DNA of 13,072 bases, taken from Scatavimonas merdigallinarum (GTDB lineage: Bacteria; Bacillota; Clostridia; Oscillospirales; Acutalibacteraceae). The position numbers and the translations under genes were made by a program. Below are positions 1 to 6,819 of the stretch, piece by piece. Every line of letters starts with the position of its first letter. Within the stretch, counting starts at the first letter, position 1. The DNA lies in assembly GCA_018713055.1 (NCBI GenBank), contig DVFW01000017.1:1-13072 (forward strand), in the 5' to 3' direction. The notes beneath the pieces were generated by a model. It searched no databases. It was not told the origin of the DNA and was given only the letters and a program-made list of their open reading frames with translations.

Positions 1-603
1 CCGGTGAACTTTTTGGACAACACGGGACAATGGGCGGTATCTTTAGGTTTAGGACCTAGTGCGAGTTTAATATGGGGTATCTCTTATCAAAGAGCAATTG
101 CGATTGATGGAGAAGGAAATATTGCCTTCCAATTTACAAAAACGGGGCATTCTTTTGAAAATCTGGATGTTGGGGTATCCTGTAATGCTAGTATTGGAGG
201 AACTTTTTCCTGGCTTTGGGATGATTCGCATAATGTATATACTTTTGAAAAAGGGATGACCTGTGCGGGTGCGAGTGGAGGACCAGCATGGTATATAGGA
301 GCTGATGCCATTTGGCTTGACGAATACACAGAACCTATTAATGGGTTGTCTATTCTCGGCGGTGTTGGAGTTGGAGCGGATATACATATTAACCGTCCGG
401 AAACAACAACAATGGCAGTATATAATATTCATACAAGCGAATTAAAAGTGAGAGGTCCCATCACGGGAAAAGCTTATACATTTACTAGCCCAAAGAAAAA
501 AACTACCTCAAAGAGAGCGGCAAAAAAACAAAGAACATGCAGAAGTTGTGGAAGACCAATAGGTAGTAAGCCATGGGAATGCTCCGGTGGATGGACATAT
601 TAA
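1..603 (+). CDS. Rhs/YD-repeat protein, C-terminal end with variable tip (5' partial)
   Basis: The reading frame is open to the window edge, so this is the end of a longer gene; the GTG at base 4 has no ribosome binding site and is not taken as a start. The first residues, PVNFLDNTG, match the NNPVN-x-x-D-P-S/T-G motif that closes the conserved core of Rhs proteins, after which each protein carries its own toxin tip. Here the tip (about 190 residues) is rich in Gly and alternating hydrophobic/polar stretches to about residue 145, suggesting beta-sheet. A Lys-rich linker follows (about 160-178), then a short Cys motif (C179, C182, C193, counting from base 4) that could bind metal. No known nuclease or deaminase motif is recognised, so the activity is unknown. 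In known Rhs systems the tip is released to poison neighbouring cells. The next gene begins 16 bases downstream and is the likely immunity partner. An orphan Rhs scrap further down supports the assignment. Confidence 0.75.
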   Translation, partial: PVNFLDNTGQWAVSLGLGPSASLIWGISYQRAIAIDGEGNIAFQFTKTGHSFENLDVGVSCNASIGGTFSWLWDDSHNVYTFEKGMTCAGASGGPAWYIGADAIWLDEYTEPINGLSILGGVGVGADIHINRPETTTMAVYNIHTSELKVRGPITGKAYTFTSPKKKTTSKRAAKKQRTCRSCGRPIGSKPWECSGGWTY

Positions 604-622
604 TTGTAAAGGAGGAAAAGTG

Positions 623-985
623 TTGAAAAAGGAACAGACAATACTGGAATGGTTAGGAATCAATAATAAATGGAAGCGTTCAGTATTAATTTTGCAGTTA
701 ATACGATGTTTTGTAGCCCTTCCAGGAGGATTTTTTGTAATATTTTTTATAGAATTTTTTACTGAGATATATCTTTCTGGAATAATGGTGTTTCTATTAT
801 CTTTTTCTATAATAATGATAATTGACTTTATAACAATTCAGCTTATGAAAAAAAATCTTCTGGATATAGAGCATCAGAAAATTACAACTTATTATATGGT
901 GCAATTTTCCAGAATTTTTGACAGCTTTGGATTTCTTTTATTTGTAATAGCAATTGGTTTGATGATTAAAGATAACTGTTTTTAG
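623..985 (+). CDS. Small membrane protein, putative Rhs immunity protein
   Basis: The product is 120 residues from the TTG at 623, chosen because AAAGGAGG at 608-615 lies seven bases upstream; the GTG at 620 is the only close alternative and would add one residue. No family is recognised. After a short polar, basic N-terminus there are about three hydrophobic segments (roughly residues 21-47, 50-75 and 102-115), with a polar loop around 76-100. It therefore very probably sits in the cytoplasmic membrane. It is strongly AT-rich, like the tip upstream. Position is the main functional clue: immunity genes directly follow Rhs tip coding sequence, and the next recognisable sequence is another Rhs core fragment. 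A membrane immunity protein would fit a tip that acts on or crosses the membrane, but this is inference. It could also be an unrelated accessory membrane protein. Confidence 0.6.
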   Translation: MKKEQTILEWLGINNKWKRSVLILQLIRCFVALPGGFFVIFFIEFFTEIYLSGIMVFLLSFSIIMIIDFITIQLMKKNLLDIEHQKITTYYMVQFSRIFDSFGFLLFVIAIGLMIKDNCF

Positions 986-1008
986 AAAAGACGTTTTATT
1001 TCTTTTTA

Positions 1009-1104
1009 TATTACGACCCGGTAACGCACCGCTTTCTAAACGCAGACGGGTATTTCCAGACGGCGAAAAAAGAATATTCTGATCCATGTTATCAGTGTTT
1101 ATAA
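1009..1104 (+). pseudogene. Orphan Rhs core-terminal fragment
   Basis: Translated from base 1009 this stretch reads YYDPVTHRFLNADGYFQT followed by AKKEYSDPCYQCL and a stop at 1102-1104. The first part is the YYDPxTGRFxNADGY signature found near the end of the Rhs core, about 30-40 residues before the PVNFxDPTG motif. There is no start codon or ribosome binding site, the frame upstream is not Rhs-like, and the second core motif is missing, so this is a non-coding remnant. Such fragments mark displaced tip cassettes downstream of an intact Rhs gene and can serve as homology for swapping tips. Bases 1105-1211 after it hold only an AT-rich open stretch encoding a hydrophobic peptide without a convincing start, perhaps the ruin of another immunity gene. 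Confidence 0.75.
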
Positions 1105-1211
1105 AAATTTTTATAGCAGTTTTCTTTGTTATATTGACAATAGAAATTTTGCGTATTAAGAAAATACGGTTTATAAAGCTGAGGAGGATTCAATTGGAAA
1201 TTGTCAACACG

Positions 1212-1240
1212 TTGAAATATATATGGCAATGTGATAAAAT
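1212..1240 (+). promoter_or_regulatory. Promoter of the kinase-regulator operon
   Basis: A sigma-A type promoter: TTGAAA at 1212-1217, a 17-base spacer, and TAAAAT at 1235-1240 preceded by TGA, giving an extended -10. Transcription would begin near 1247, leaving a leader of about 78 bases before the kinase start at 1325. No operator is obvious. Confidence 0.6.
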
Positions 1241-1324
1241 AATTAGACAATGTTCAATAAAAATCGGGCTGACGATTTATGCGCTTCAGATTTGTGTTTT
1301 TTGTTAAAGGAAGTGAAGGCGAGC

Positions 1325-3703
1325 ATGCTGTTTTCGGCTGAATGGGGAAAGTTTCTGTGGGAAGGGATTGTTTTCCTTACATATGTACTCATCTGTGCAG
1401 GGCTGATGAAGTGCCGGTTTTCAAAAACGGCCAGCCTGCTTGCTGGCGGTGGTACGTTGGTCGGTATTGTTCTGCTGCAAGCGGCATTACTGCTTTCCGG
1501 GCGGGATAGTACGCTGGTACTCACCATACTGCCGCTGACGGCTTACCTGCCGGCGGTTATTTGTCTGCACATTCTTTCACGTTCCGGCTTTTTTCAGACG
1601 ATGGCCGTCTGGACGATAGCCTCTATTGCTTACTTTGTTCTGAAGATGTTATGGAAAATTCTCATACGGTATTTCGGGCAGCTGACGAGTTTTCCATTCT
1701 GGGTCGGCAATTTGCTGATGGCGGGAGTACTGGTATTTCTTGTTTTTCGATTTCTTCGCAAGCCATTTCAGACATATGTATTAGAAAATAAGACCAATTG
1801 GCTGCTGCTCAGCTTTCCGGTCTTCATGATCTTTTTGCTGTTTTCGTATGTTGGCAGTAGCACCACAAATGGCACCCTGTTGCTTCTTCTGCTTTTAACC
1901 GCCTTTTCCATACTTCTGGTACTTATTCGGGTGCTAACGTCGTCATCGGCGATTGCCCGGATGGAGGAGTCCGAAAAGGCGGCGGCCATCCAACTGCAAA
2001 TGCAGCGCCGGGAATACGAGGACGTTTGCAAAAAAATGGAAATGGGCCGTACTTACCGCCATGATATGCGCCACCATCTTCTGGTTCTGGAAGGTCTGGC
2101 CAAGCAGGGCGATACAGAGAGTATGGCCCGGTATATCGGTAATTTAAACGGGCAGCTTTCTGAGATTGAAAAGGAATCCTATTGTGAAAATTCCACCGTT
2201 AACGCCGTGTTGGCCTCTTGCATTGGAAAGGCAAAGAAAGCGCATTGCGTTGTAACGGCGAAAATTCATTTGCCGGGGGATATTCCGTTTGATGAAATAG
2301 ATGTTTGCATCATACTGGCCAATGCTTTGGAGAACGCCGTAAACGCCTGTAAAAAAGTTTATGAAGAAGAGAAACGTTACATACGCGTCACGGCAGAGCT
2401 GGTGGATAATCGAAAACTGGCTCTTTCCGTGGAAAATCCTTGCAATACGCCGCTGTCCTTCCGAGCCGACGGATATCCGATTGTACCCGAACGAGAGGAT
2501 CACGGCATTGGATTGAGGAGTATCAATGCGGTTACCAAAAAGTATAACGGGATGTTTCAGTGCGAATGTAAGGAAGGAAAATTCTGTTTTAAAGCAGTAC
2601 TGTTCAACCAGAAGAAATCTGACGCGCCAGCGGGCGGAGGAAACAGGAAGTTTTCAAAAAAGCTGGCGTCTTCGGTGTTTCTTTCCATGTTTGCTTTTTT
2701 CTTTCTTGTTAACTGTATGCCGGTTATGGCTCAGGTGTTAATACAGGTGCCGGGCCTGGGAACGCTGGTGCGGCTGGCAGATTTACGTTCTTATGGCTTT
2801 CACTGGGGGGATACGTCGTTTAAAGCTGTCCTTCCCGTGCTGGAAGCGGAGGAACCCGCAACCAACCCAGAAGAAGAACAGCCGGAAAAAAGTACCCCAA
2901 CCAGTCCGCAGACAACACCCATCCAGCCGGAGCCTGCAGAATCGCTTTCTTCCGTAAACGAACCAACCAACGAATCAGCATTGCTTTCCGGAACCATTTC
3001 CATGGAGAGTAAGGAAACGTCATCGCACTCGTCCGTAGAAGGATCCCCAACCATCCAGCCTCCGGCCCAGTTCCGGCCGGACACACCGGCAGAGCCTGAC
3101 CGGCCGACCTTGCCGACGCCCCCTGCAGAATCGACCCTGCCGCCTCCGGATACCTCTGACGGAGTCGAGGATTTAAACCAGCAGTTGGAAGCGTACATTG
3201 CACAAATGCGGGATAAATTTTTATGGTATGTCGCCCGAAAGTATGAAGGGTACGTAGGGATGGATACGACCTATCAGATCCTGCGCAATGACGATATGCT
3301 GCTTTCCGTTCGGTTTGAAACCACAATAAACGCCGGAGGCTCCGGCCAGTACAGCCGCAGCTTTACGCTGGACAAACAAACTGGAAAGTTACTGGAACTT
3401 GGCGATTTGTTCCAACCGGACAGCGATTATATCGCCCTTATCAGCGAGGAAATCCTGCGGCAAATGACGCAACAGGTAGAGGCTGGTGAAGCGGATTATT
3501 TCATCCCGGGCGGCATTTGGTCGGATGAGGAGTGCTTCAGGGAAATTGCCGCCGATCAGAATTTCTATATCAACGATCAAAATCAGCTGGTAGTTGTATT
3601 TGATGAATACGAAGTTGCGCCGGGCAGCATGGGAATGCCGGAATTTATTTTAACGGCTGATCTGCTGAAAGAAATTTTACAGCAGCCGTCCGTTCTTGGC
3701 TGA
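1325..3703 (+). CDS. AgrC-like GHKL sensor histidine kinase with C-terminal DUF3298/RsiV-like domain
   Basis: A 792-residue kinase. The ATG at 1325 is chosen because GAAGG at 1315-1319 precedes it at five bases; an in-frame ATG at 1250 sits almost on the transcription start and has no ribosome binding site. About seven membrane segments fill residues 12-204, followed by a helical linker. The dimerisation box YRHDMRHH gives the likely phospho-acceptor H246. The ATPase has an N box (NALENA, N333/N337) and a G box (DHGIGL, about 392-397). These place it in the AgrC/HPK10 group that pairs with LytTR regulators; such a regulator begins 26 bases downstream. Unusually, the protein continues: KFSKK then a hydrophobic, signal-peptide-like segment (about 447-470, ending VMAQ), a Pro/Ser/Thr/Glu linker (about 510-615), and a domain (about 616-790) with the DUF3298 hallmarks LxLGDLF, NFYIND and FDEYEVAPGSMGMPEF, as in the lysozyme-binding anti-sigma factor RsiV. 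The C-terminus should therefore lie outside the cell and may sense a ligand. The ligand is unknown. Confidence 0.85.
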   Translation: MLFSAEWGKFLWEGIVFLTYVLICAGLMKCRFSKTASLLAGGGTLVGIVLLQAALLLSGRDSTLVLTILPLTAYLPAVICLHILSRSGFFQTMAVWTIASIAYFVLKMLWKILIRYFGQLTSFPFWVGNLLMAGVLVFLVFRFLRKPFQTYVLENKTNWLLLSFPVFMIFLLFSYVGSSTTNGTLLLLLLLTAFSILLVLIRVLTSSSAIARMEESEKAAAIQLQMQRREYEDVCKKMEMGRTYRHDMRHHLLVLEGLAKQGDTESMARYIGNLNGQLSEIEKESYCENSTVNAVLASCIGKAKKAHCVVTAKIHLPGDIPFDEIDVCIILANALENAVNACKKVYEEEKRYIRVTAELVDNRKLALSVENPCNTPLSFRADGYPIVPEREDHGIGLRSINAVTKKYNGMFQCECKEGKFCFKAVLFNQKKSDAPAGGGNRKFSKKLASSVFLSMFAFFFLVNCMPVMAQVLIQVPGLGTLVRLADLRSYGFHWGDTSFKAVLPVLEAEEPATNPEEEQPEKSTPTSPQTTPIQPEPAESLSSVNEPTNESALLSGTISMESKETSSHSSVEGSPTIQPPAQFRPDTPAEPDRPTLPTPPAESTLPPPDTSDGVEDLNQQLEAYIAQMRDKFLWYVARKYEGYVGMDTTYQILRNDDMLLSVRFETTINAGGSGQYSRSFTLDKQTGKLLELGDLFQPDSDYIALISEEILRQMTQQVEAGEADYFIPGGIWSDEECFREIAADQNFYINDQNQLVVVFDEYEVAPGSMGMPEFILTADLLKEILQQPSVLG

Positions 3704-3729
3704 GGCTTTGTAAAAACGAGGTGAATCCT

Positions 3730-4446
3730 TTGATCCGGATCGGTATTTGTGATGACAGCCGTGAAGATATAAAAAAACTGCAGGAATACGCCGAATGGTT
3801 TTCCGGAGAGCATACGGAGATCCCCCTGAAAACAGAGGCGTTTACGTCCCCTTATGACCTTTTGCAGGCAATCAGTGAGCACGGCGGGTATGATTTGTAT
3901 CTGTTAGACGTCATTATGCCGCATCTGAGCGGTATCGACATTGCCCGCAAAGTGCGGGAGCGCGGAGAAACGGCAGAGATCCTCTTTCTGACCTCTTCAC
4001 GGGAATATGCGGTGGAGGCCTTTGGGGTGAAAGCCTCAGGGTATTTGCTCAAACCGGTGAAAAAAACAGATTTTGAACAGGAGGTGTTGGGCTGTATTCG
4101 TAATCTGGCGCCCAGGGAAAACCCCGCCATACTGCTGAAAAACAAAAAAGGCGTCCGCAAGGTGCATATTCAGGAGATGGTTACGGTGGAAAGCTTCAAT
4201 CACAGCCGCGTATGCACCCTTTCCGACGGAACGACGATTGAAACCCCGGTTACTTTGTCGTCTCTGTATGAGCAGCTGCGGGAATACCCGTGCTTTTTTC
4301 TTCCGCACAGAGCGTATATTGTAAATCTGGAGTATGTAAACGGCCTGACAGCCACGGAGCTTGTGCTGACCAATGGAAGACGTATTCCAATCTCGCGCAA
4401 TATTTATCCGAAGCTAAAAGAAGCCTATATGGACTATATTTTTTAA
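3730..4446 (+). CDS. LytTR-family response regulator (AgrA-like)
   Basis: A 238-residue cytoplasmic regulator. The TTG at 3730 is chosen because GAGGTG (3718-3723) lies six bases upstream; the GTG at 3721 is part of that binding site. Residues 1-120 form a receiver domain: acidic pair D8/D9, phospho-acceptor D60 in LYLLDVIMP, and the conserved Lys K108 in LLKP. Residues about 131-236 form a LytTR DNA-binding domain, seen in HRAYIVNLEYV and GRRIPISRNIYPKLKE. Proteins of this type bind short direct repeats upstream of target genes and activate them. It is the evident partner of the kinase that ends 26 bases upstream, and both are probably on one transcript. Targets are not evident in the window: no clear pair of LytTR direct repeats was found upstream of the operon. 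No strong terminator follows its stop. Confidence 0.92.
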   Translation: MIRIGICDDSREDIKKLQEYAEWFSGEHTEIPLKTEAFTSPYDLLQAISEHGGYDLYLLDVIMPHLSGIDIARKVRERGETAEILFLTSSREYAVEAFGVKASGYLLKPVKKTDFEQEVLGCIRNLAPRENPAILLKNKKGVRKVHIQEMVTVESFNHSRVCTLSDGTTIETPVTLSSLYEQLREYPCFFLPHRAYIVNLEYVNGLTATELVLTNGRRIPISRNIYPKLKEAYMDYIF

Positions 4447-4737
4447 GATTTTATCCAAAATAAAAAAATATGTTTTATGTATAAAACGGTATCTTACGAA
4501 AAAGATCTGCTTGCTCTGTATTTTATTTATACCGATCCTCAGAAGGATGCATGGACCAAAATAAGCAGAGGAAGACGAAAGCAATTAAGCGAAAAGAACA
4601 GGCGGCCAGTATGTTTTGGATGTGTGTCTGATTTTAAATAGAGAAATCCCTGCTAGTTGAAGATTTGCAAATGCCAAAAAAGGAAACCTTCTGTACTTTA
4701 TAGCGGGAACTCTATTAAAAATTATAGCAAAGCATAG
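4447..4737. other. Gene-poor intergenic stretch
   Basis: No convincing gene. The longest plus-strand frame of note runs from ATG 4477 to TAG 4641 (54 codons) and ends with a Lys/Arg-rich stretch and CFGC. It has no ribosome binding site and resembles no family I know, so it may be a decayed gene or chance. No strong terminator was found just after the response regulator; the bidirectional hairpin at 4741-4784 may end that transcript. Confidence 0.5.
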
Positions 4738-4784
4738 AAAAAAGTCCCTGAAAACGGCTTGTTCCAACCGTTTTCAGGGACTTT
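4738..4784 (-). terminator. Rho-independent terminator of tRNA-Ala
   Basis: A perfect 17-bp stem (4741-4757 with 4768-4784) with a 10-base loop. On the minus strand it is followed by six T (complement of 4738-4743) just downstream of tRNA-Ala. On the plus strand it is followed by TTTCT-like sequence, so it could also weakly stop read-through from the response regulator. Confidence 0.85.
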
Positions 4785-4787
4785 CTC

Positions 4788-4863
<76 letters not shown>

Positions 4864-4883
4864 TTAGCAAAATAACGATTGTT

Positions 4884-4912
4884 ATTCTATCATATTGCGC
4901 TGAATTTTGCAA
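4884..4912 (-). promoter_or_regulatory. Promoter of tRNA-Ala
   Basis: On the minus strand: TTGCAA (4912-4907), a 17-base spacer, and TAGAAT (4889-4884) preceded by TGA as an extended -10. The predicted start near 4877 leaves a leader of about 14 bases before the tRNA. Confidence 0.6.
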
Positions 4913-4939
4913 GGTTATTTTTTGTTTTTTTATGTTTCA

Positions 4940-4963
4940 GTAAAATTCTGTGTGGAATTTTAC
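4940..4963. repeat. Perfect 9-bp inverted repeat upstream of the PASTA protein gene
   Basis: GTAAAATTC (4940-4948) and GAATTTTAC (4955-4963) around a six-base TGTGTG centre. It lies about 30 bases upstream of the -35 box of the PASTA protein gene. It is AT-rich and has no T-run after it on either strand, so it is more likely an operator or cruciform-like site than a terminator. Confidence 0.45.
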
Positions 4964-4994
4964 AAAACTGTAATAATAATGCGATATACGGCGG

Positions 4995-5024
4995 TTGAAA
5001 TTGCTGTATAAGCTGTGCTATAAT
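4995..5024 (+). promoter_or_regulatory. Promoter of the PASTA kinase-like gene
   Basis: TTGAAA at 4995-5000, an 18-base spacer, and a consensus TATAAT at 5019-5024 with an upstream TGC (extended -10). Transcription would start near 5031, giving a leader of about 24 bases with the GAGGTG ribosome binding site at 5044-5049. Confidence 0.7.
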
Positions 5025-5054
5025 AAACTGAATAATCAAAAAAGAGGTGTCGTT

Positions 5055-6749
5055 ATGTCTGAAATATGCTTGGGATGCATGGTCGAAAACAATGGTGAAG
5101 ACGTCTGTCCCAATTGCGGATTTGACAAACACTCTGAACAGTTACCGCCGTATTTGCCGTTGCGCACGGTGTTGCAGAATAGGTATATAGTAGGGAAGGT
5201 TGTCTATAACAATACCGAATGCGCAAAGTATATGGGGTATGATAAATTTGAAAACACACCGGTAATTATCCGGGAGTTTTTTCCTTATGGGTTGTGTACG
5301 CGTACAAGCGCCTCTTTGGAAGCAGTTGTCCAGCCGGAAAAGCAGGATTTGTACAAAAGTCTGGAGAATAACTTTTTACAGGTACACAGAAATGTGGCAA
5401 GATTTAAGGAGCTTTCTGCAATTGTTGCTGTTTATGATATATTTCATGAAAATAATACCGCATATGTAATAGAAGAGACAGAAGAAATTATCCCGCTGCA
5501 TGAATATATTGAACGCAGTGGCGGTACGTTGGAGTGGGACACGGCAAGGCCTTTGTTTATGCCGCTTTTGTCTGCGCTTTCCAAAATACACCAGAGCGGG
5601 CTTGCCCATTATGGCATTGCGCCTGAAAATCTTGTGATAACGCCTTCGGGCAAAATGAAAATTTTAAATTTTTCTGTGCATGACTTAAGGCGGCAGGGAG
5701 GCGCGCTGAAAGCACAGTTATTTACGGGTTGCTCTGCGCCGGAGCAATACAACAACGCCAGTGTGCTTGGTGAATATACCGACATTTACGGGTTTACGGC
5801 AACGCTGTTTTTTGCACTGACCGGCAAACTGCCTGCAGATGCCAGAAAACGTATGCAGGACGGCCGGTTGTTGATTAACACCAATGTGGTAAAACGGTTG
5901 CCGCCGCATGTGATTACGGCGCTTGCAAACGGGCTGCAGGTGGACAGGCAGTCGCGCATAGCGGATTTTGAGTCTTTGCGCGCGCAGCTTTCTGCTGCGC
6001 CAACCGTAAAGGCGATTCAGGAAGAAATTGCGCGCCCGGCGGTGATTCCGCCAACAGGCGGGGAAGAAGGCGGCAAAAGGCGCGTTTCTAATTTTGCCTG
6101 CGGTGTGATTGCAACGGCTGTTGCATTGGTTGTTTTCTCTGTTGCGGGCTTTTTTTGGGTTGCAAGCAATCCGTTTCAGGGCATGTTTGTGACTTCGGGC
6201 GGTTCTACAGAAGAAACAGGAGCCACGCAGTCAACTACCAGCCAGTCTGAAGATTTTACCTATCCGCAGAATAGTGAGTATTTCAGAGTCCGGAATTTTG
6301 TAGGAATGAAATATGAAGACGTGGAAAAGCTTGCGGAAAACAGCACGGAATATTACGTTTTGCGGACAACAGAGGACGAATTCAGCAACACGGTTGCAGA
6401 GGGATACATTATAAGCCAGACACCGGAAGGTAATACAACAGTTGACAGAGGCAACGACGGCGTTACGATTTCTGTTACGGTCAGCAAGGGTCCTCAGACA
6501 AGGGAGCTGCCGGAGGTGGAAAACCTTACGTTGGACGACGCTGCAAAGGCTTTAAATGAAGAGCATTTTATTGCAAATACACAGCTTGAATTTAGCGACG
6601 AGGTGCCGGAAAATACAGTGATCGGCTATGCGCAGGGATTTAAAGAGGGACAAAAGCTTGACTATGGTTCAGAGGTTACGGTTATTGTAAGCCTGGGCCC
6701 AAAACCAGATCTGTCTTCCCAGTCGGGCGTTTCCACAGCGGCAGCGTAA
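5055..6749 (+). CDS. Zinc-ribbon/PASTA Ser/Thr protein kinase-like protein, probable pseudokinase
   Basis: A 564-residue protein; the ATG at 5055 is set by GAGGTG five bases upstream. Order of parts: a zinc ribbon (C5, C8, C18, C21); a kinase-like fold at about 44-312; a membrane segment at about 348-370; a Thr/Ser-rich linker; and two PASTA repeats outside the cell (about 408-478 and 484-548, each ending in a VTVSKG/VIVSLG-type strand). The kinase fold is recognisable from IHQSGLAHYGIAPENLVI, SAPEQY and YTDIYGF. However, the HRD motif reads HYG (185-187), so the catalytic Asp is absent; the DFG motif reads NFS (205-207); and the ATP-anchoring Lys of VAIK is Arg (VIIREFF, R73). It is therefore probably catalytically dead. 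PASTA repeats bind muropeptides or lipid II in PrkC/StkP-type kinases, so a cell-wall sensing or scaffold role is plausible. It is flanked by convergent and divergent genes, so it is likely monocistronic. Confidence 0.85.
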   Translation: MSEICLGCMVENNGEDVCPNCGFDKHSEQLPPYLPLRTVLQNRYIVGKVVYNNTECAKYMGYDKFENTPVIIREFFPYGLCTRTSASLEAVVQPEKQDLYKSLENNFLQVHRNVARFKELSAIVAVYDIFHENNTAYVIEETEEIIPLHEYIERSGGTLEWDTARPLFMPLLSALSKIHQSGLAHYGIAPENLVITPSGKMKILNFSVHDLRRQGGALKAQLFTGCSAPEQYNNASVLGEYTDIYGFTATLFFALTGKLPADARKRMQDGRLLINTNVVKRLPPHVITALANGLQVDRQSRIADFESLRAQLSAAPTVKAIQEEIARPAVIPPTGGEEGGKRRVSNFACGVIATAVALVVFSVAGFFWVASNPFQGMFVTSGGSTEETGATQSTTSQSEDFTYPQNSEYFRVRNFVGMKYEDVEKLAENSTEYYVLRTTEDEFSNTVAEGYIISQTPEGNTTVDRGNDGVTISVTVSKGPQTRELPEVENLTLDDAAKALNEEHFIANTQLEFSDEVPENTVIGYAQGFKEGQKLDYGSEVTVIVSLGPKPDLSSQSGVSTAAA

Positions 6750-6764
6750 ACAGGCGGTTTGCGT

Positions 6765-6802
6765 AAATAAAAAAGGGAACGGGCGGCAAGTTTGCCGCCC
6801 GT
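6765..6802 (-). terminator. Terminator of the XRE regulator gene
   Basis: An 11-bp GC-rich stem (ACGGGCGGCAA, 6779-6789, with TTGCCGCCCGT, 6792-6802; the real loop will be slightly larger). On the minus strand it is followed, after TCCC, by six T (complement of 6769-6774). It sits between two convergent genes and could also slow plus-strand transcripts from the PASTA gene. Confidence 0.75.
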
Positions 6803-6819
6803 AGCTGTGTGCAAAAGGG

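Noticed and set aside
1086..1307. Plus-strand open frame of 73 codons encoding a hydrophobic then basic peptide
   Set aside because: No ribosome binding site before its ATG, it starts inside the Rhs remnant, and it runs through the kinase promoter; at best the ruin of a small gene.
1250..1324. N-terminal extension of the histidine kinase from the ATG at 1250
   Set aside because: That ATG lies about three bases from the predicted transcription start with no ribosome binding site, and the extra residues are polar and unlike the family; the ATG at 1325 has GAAGG at good spacing.
2820..3326. Long minus-strand open frames opposite the kinase linker
   Set aside because: They are the antisense of the Pro/Ser/Thr/Glu-rich linker, whose codon bias suppresses stops on the other strand; no start signals.
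4477..4641. 54-codon plus-strand frame ending in a basic stretch and CFGC
   Set aside because: No ribosome binding site, no recognised family and no co-transcribed neighbour; could be chance in a non-coding gap.
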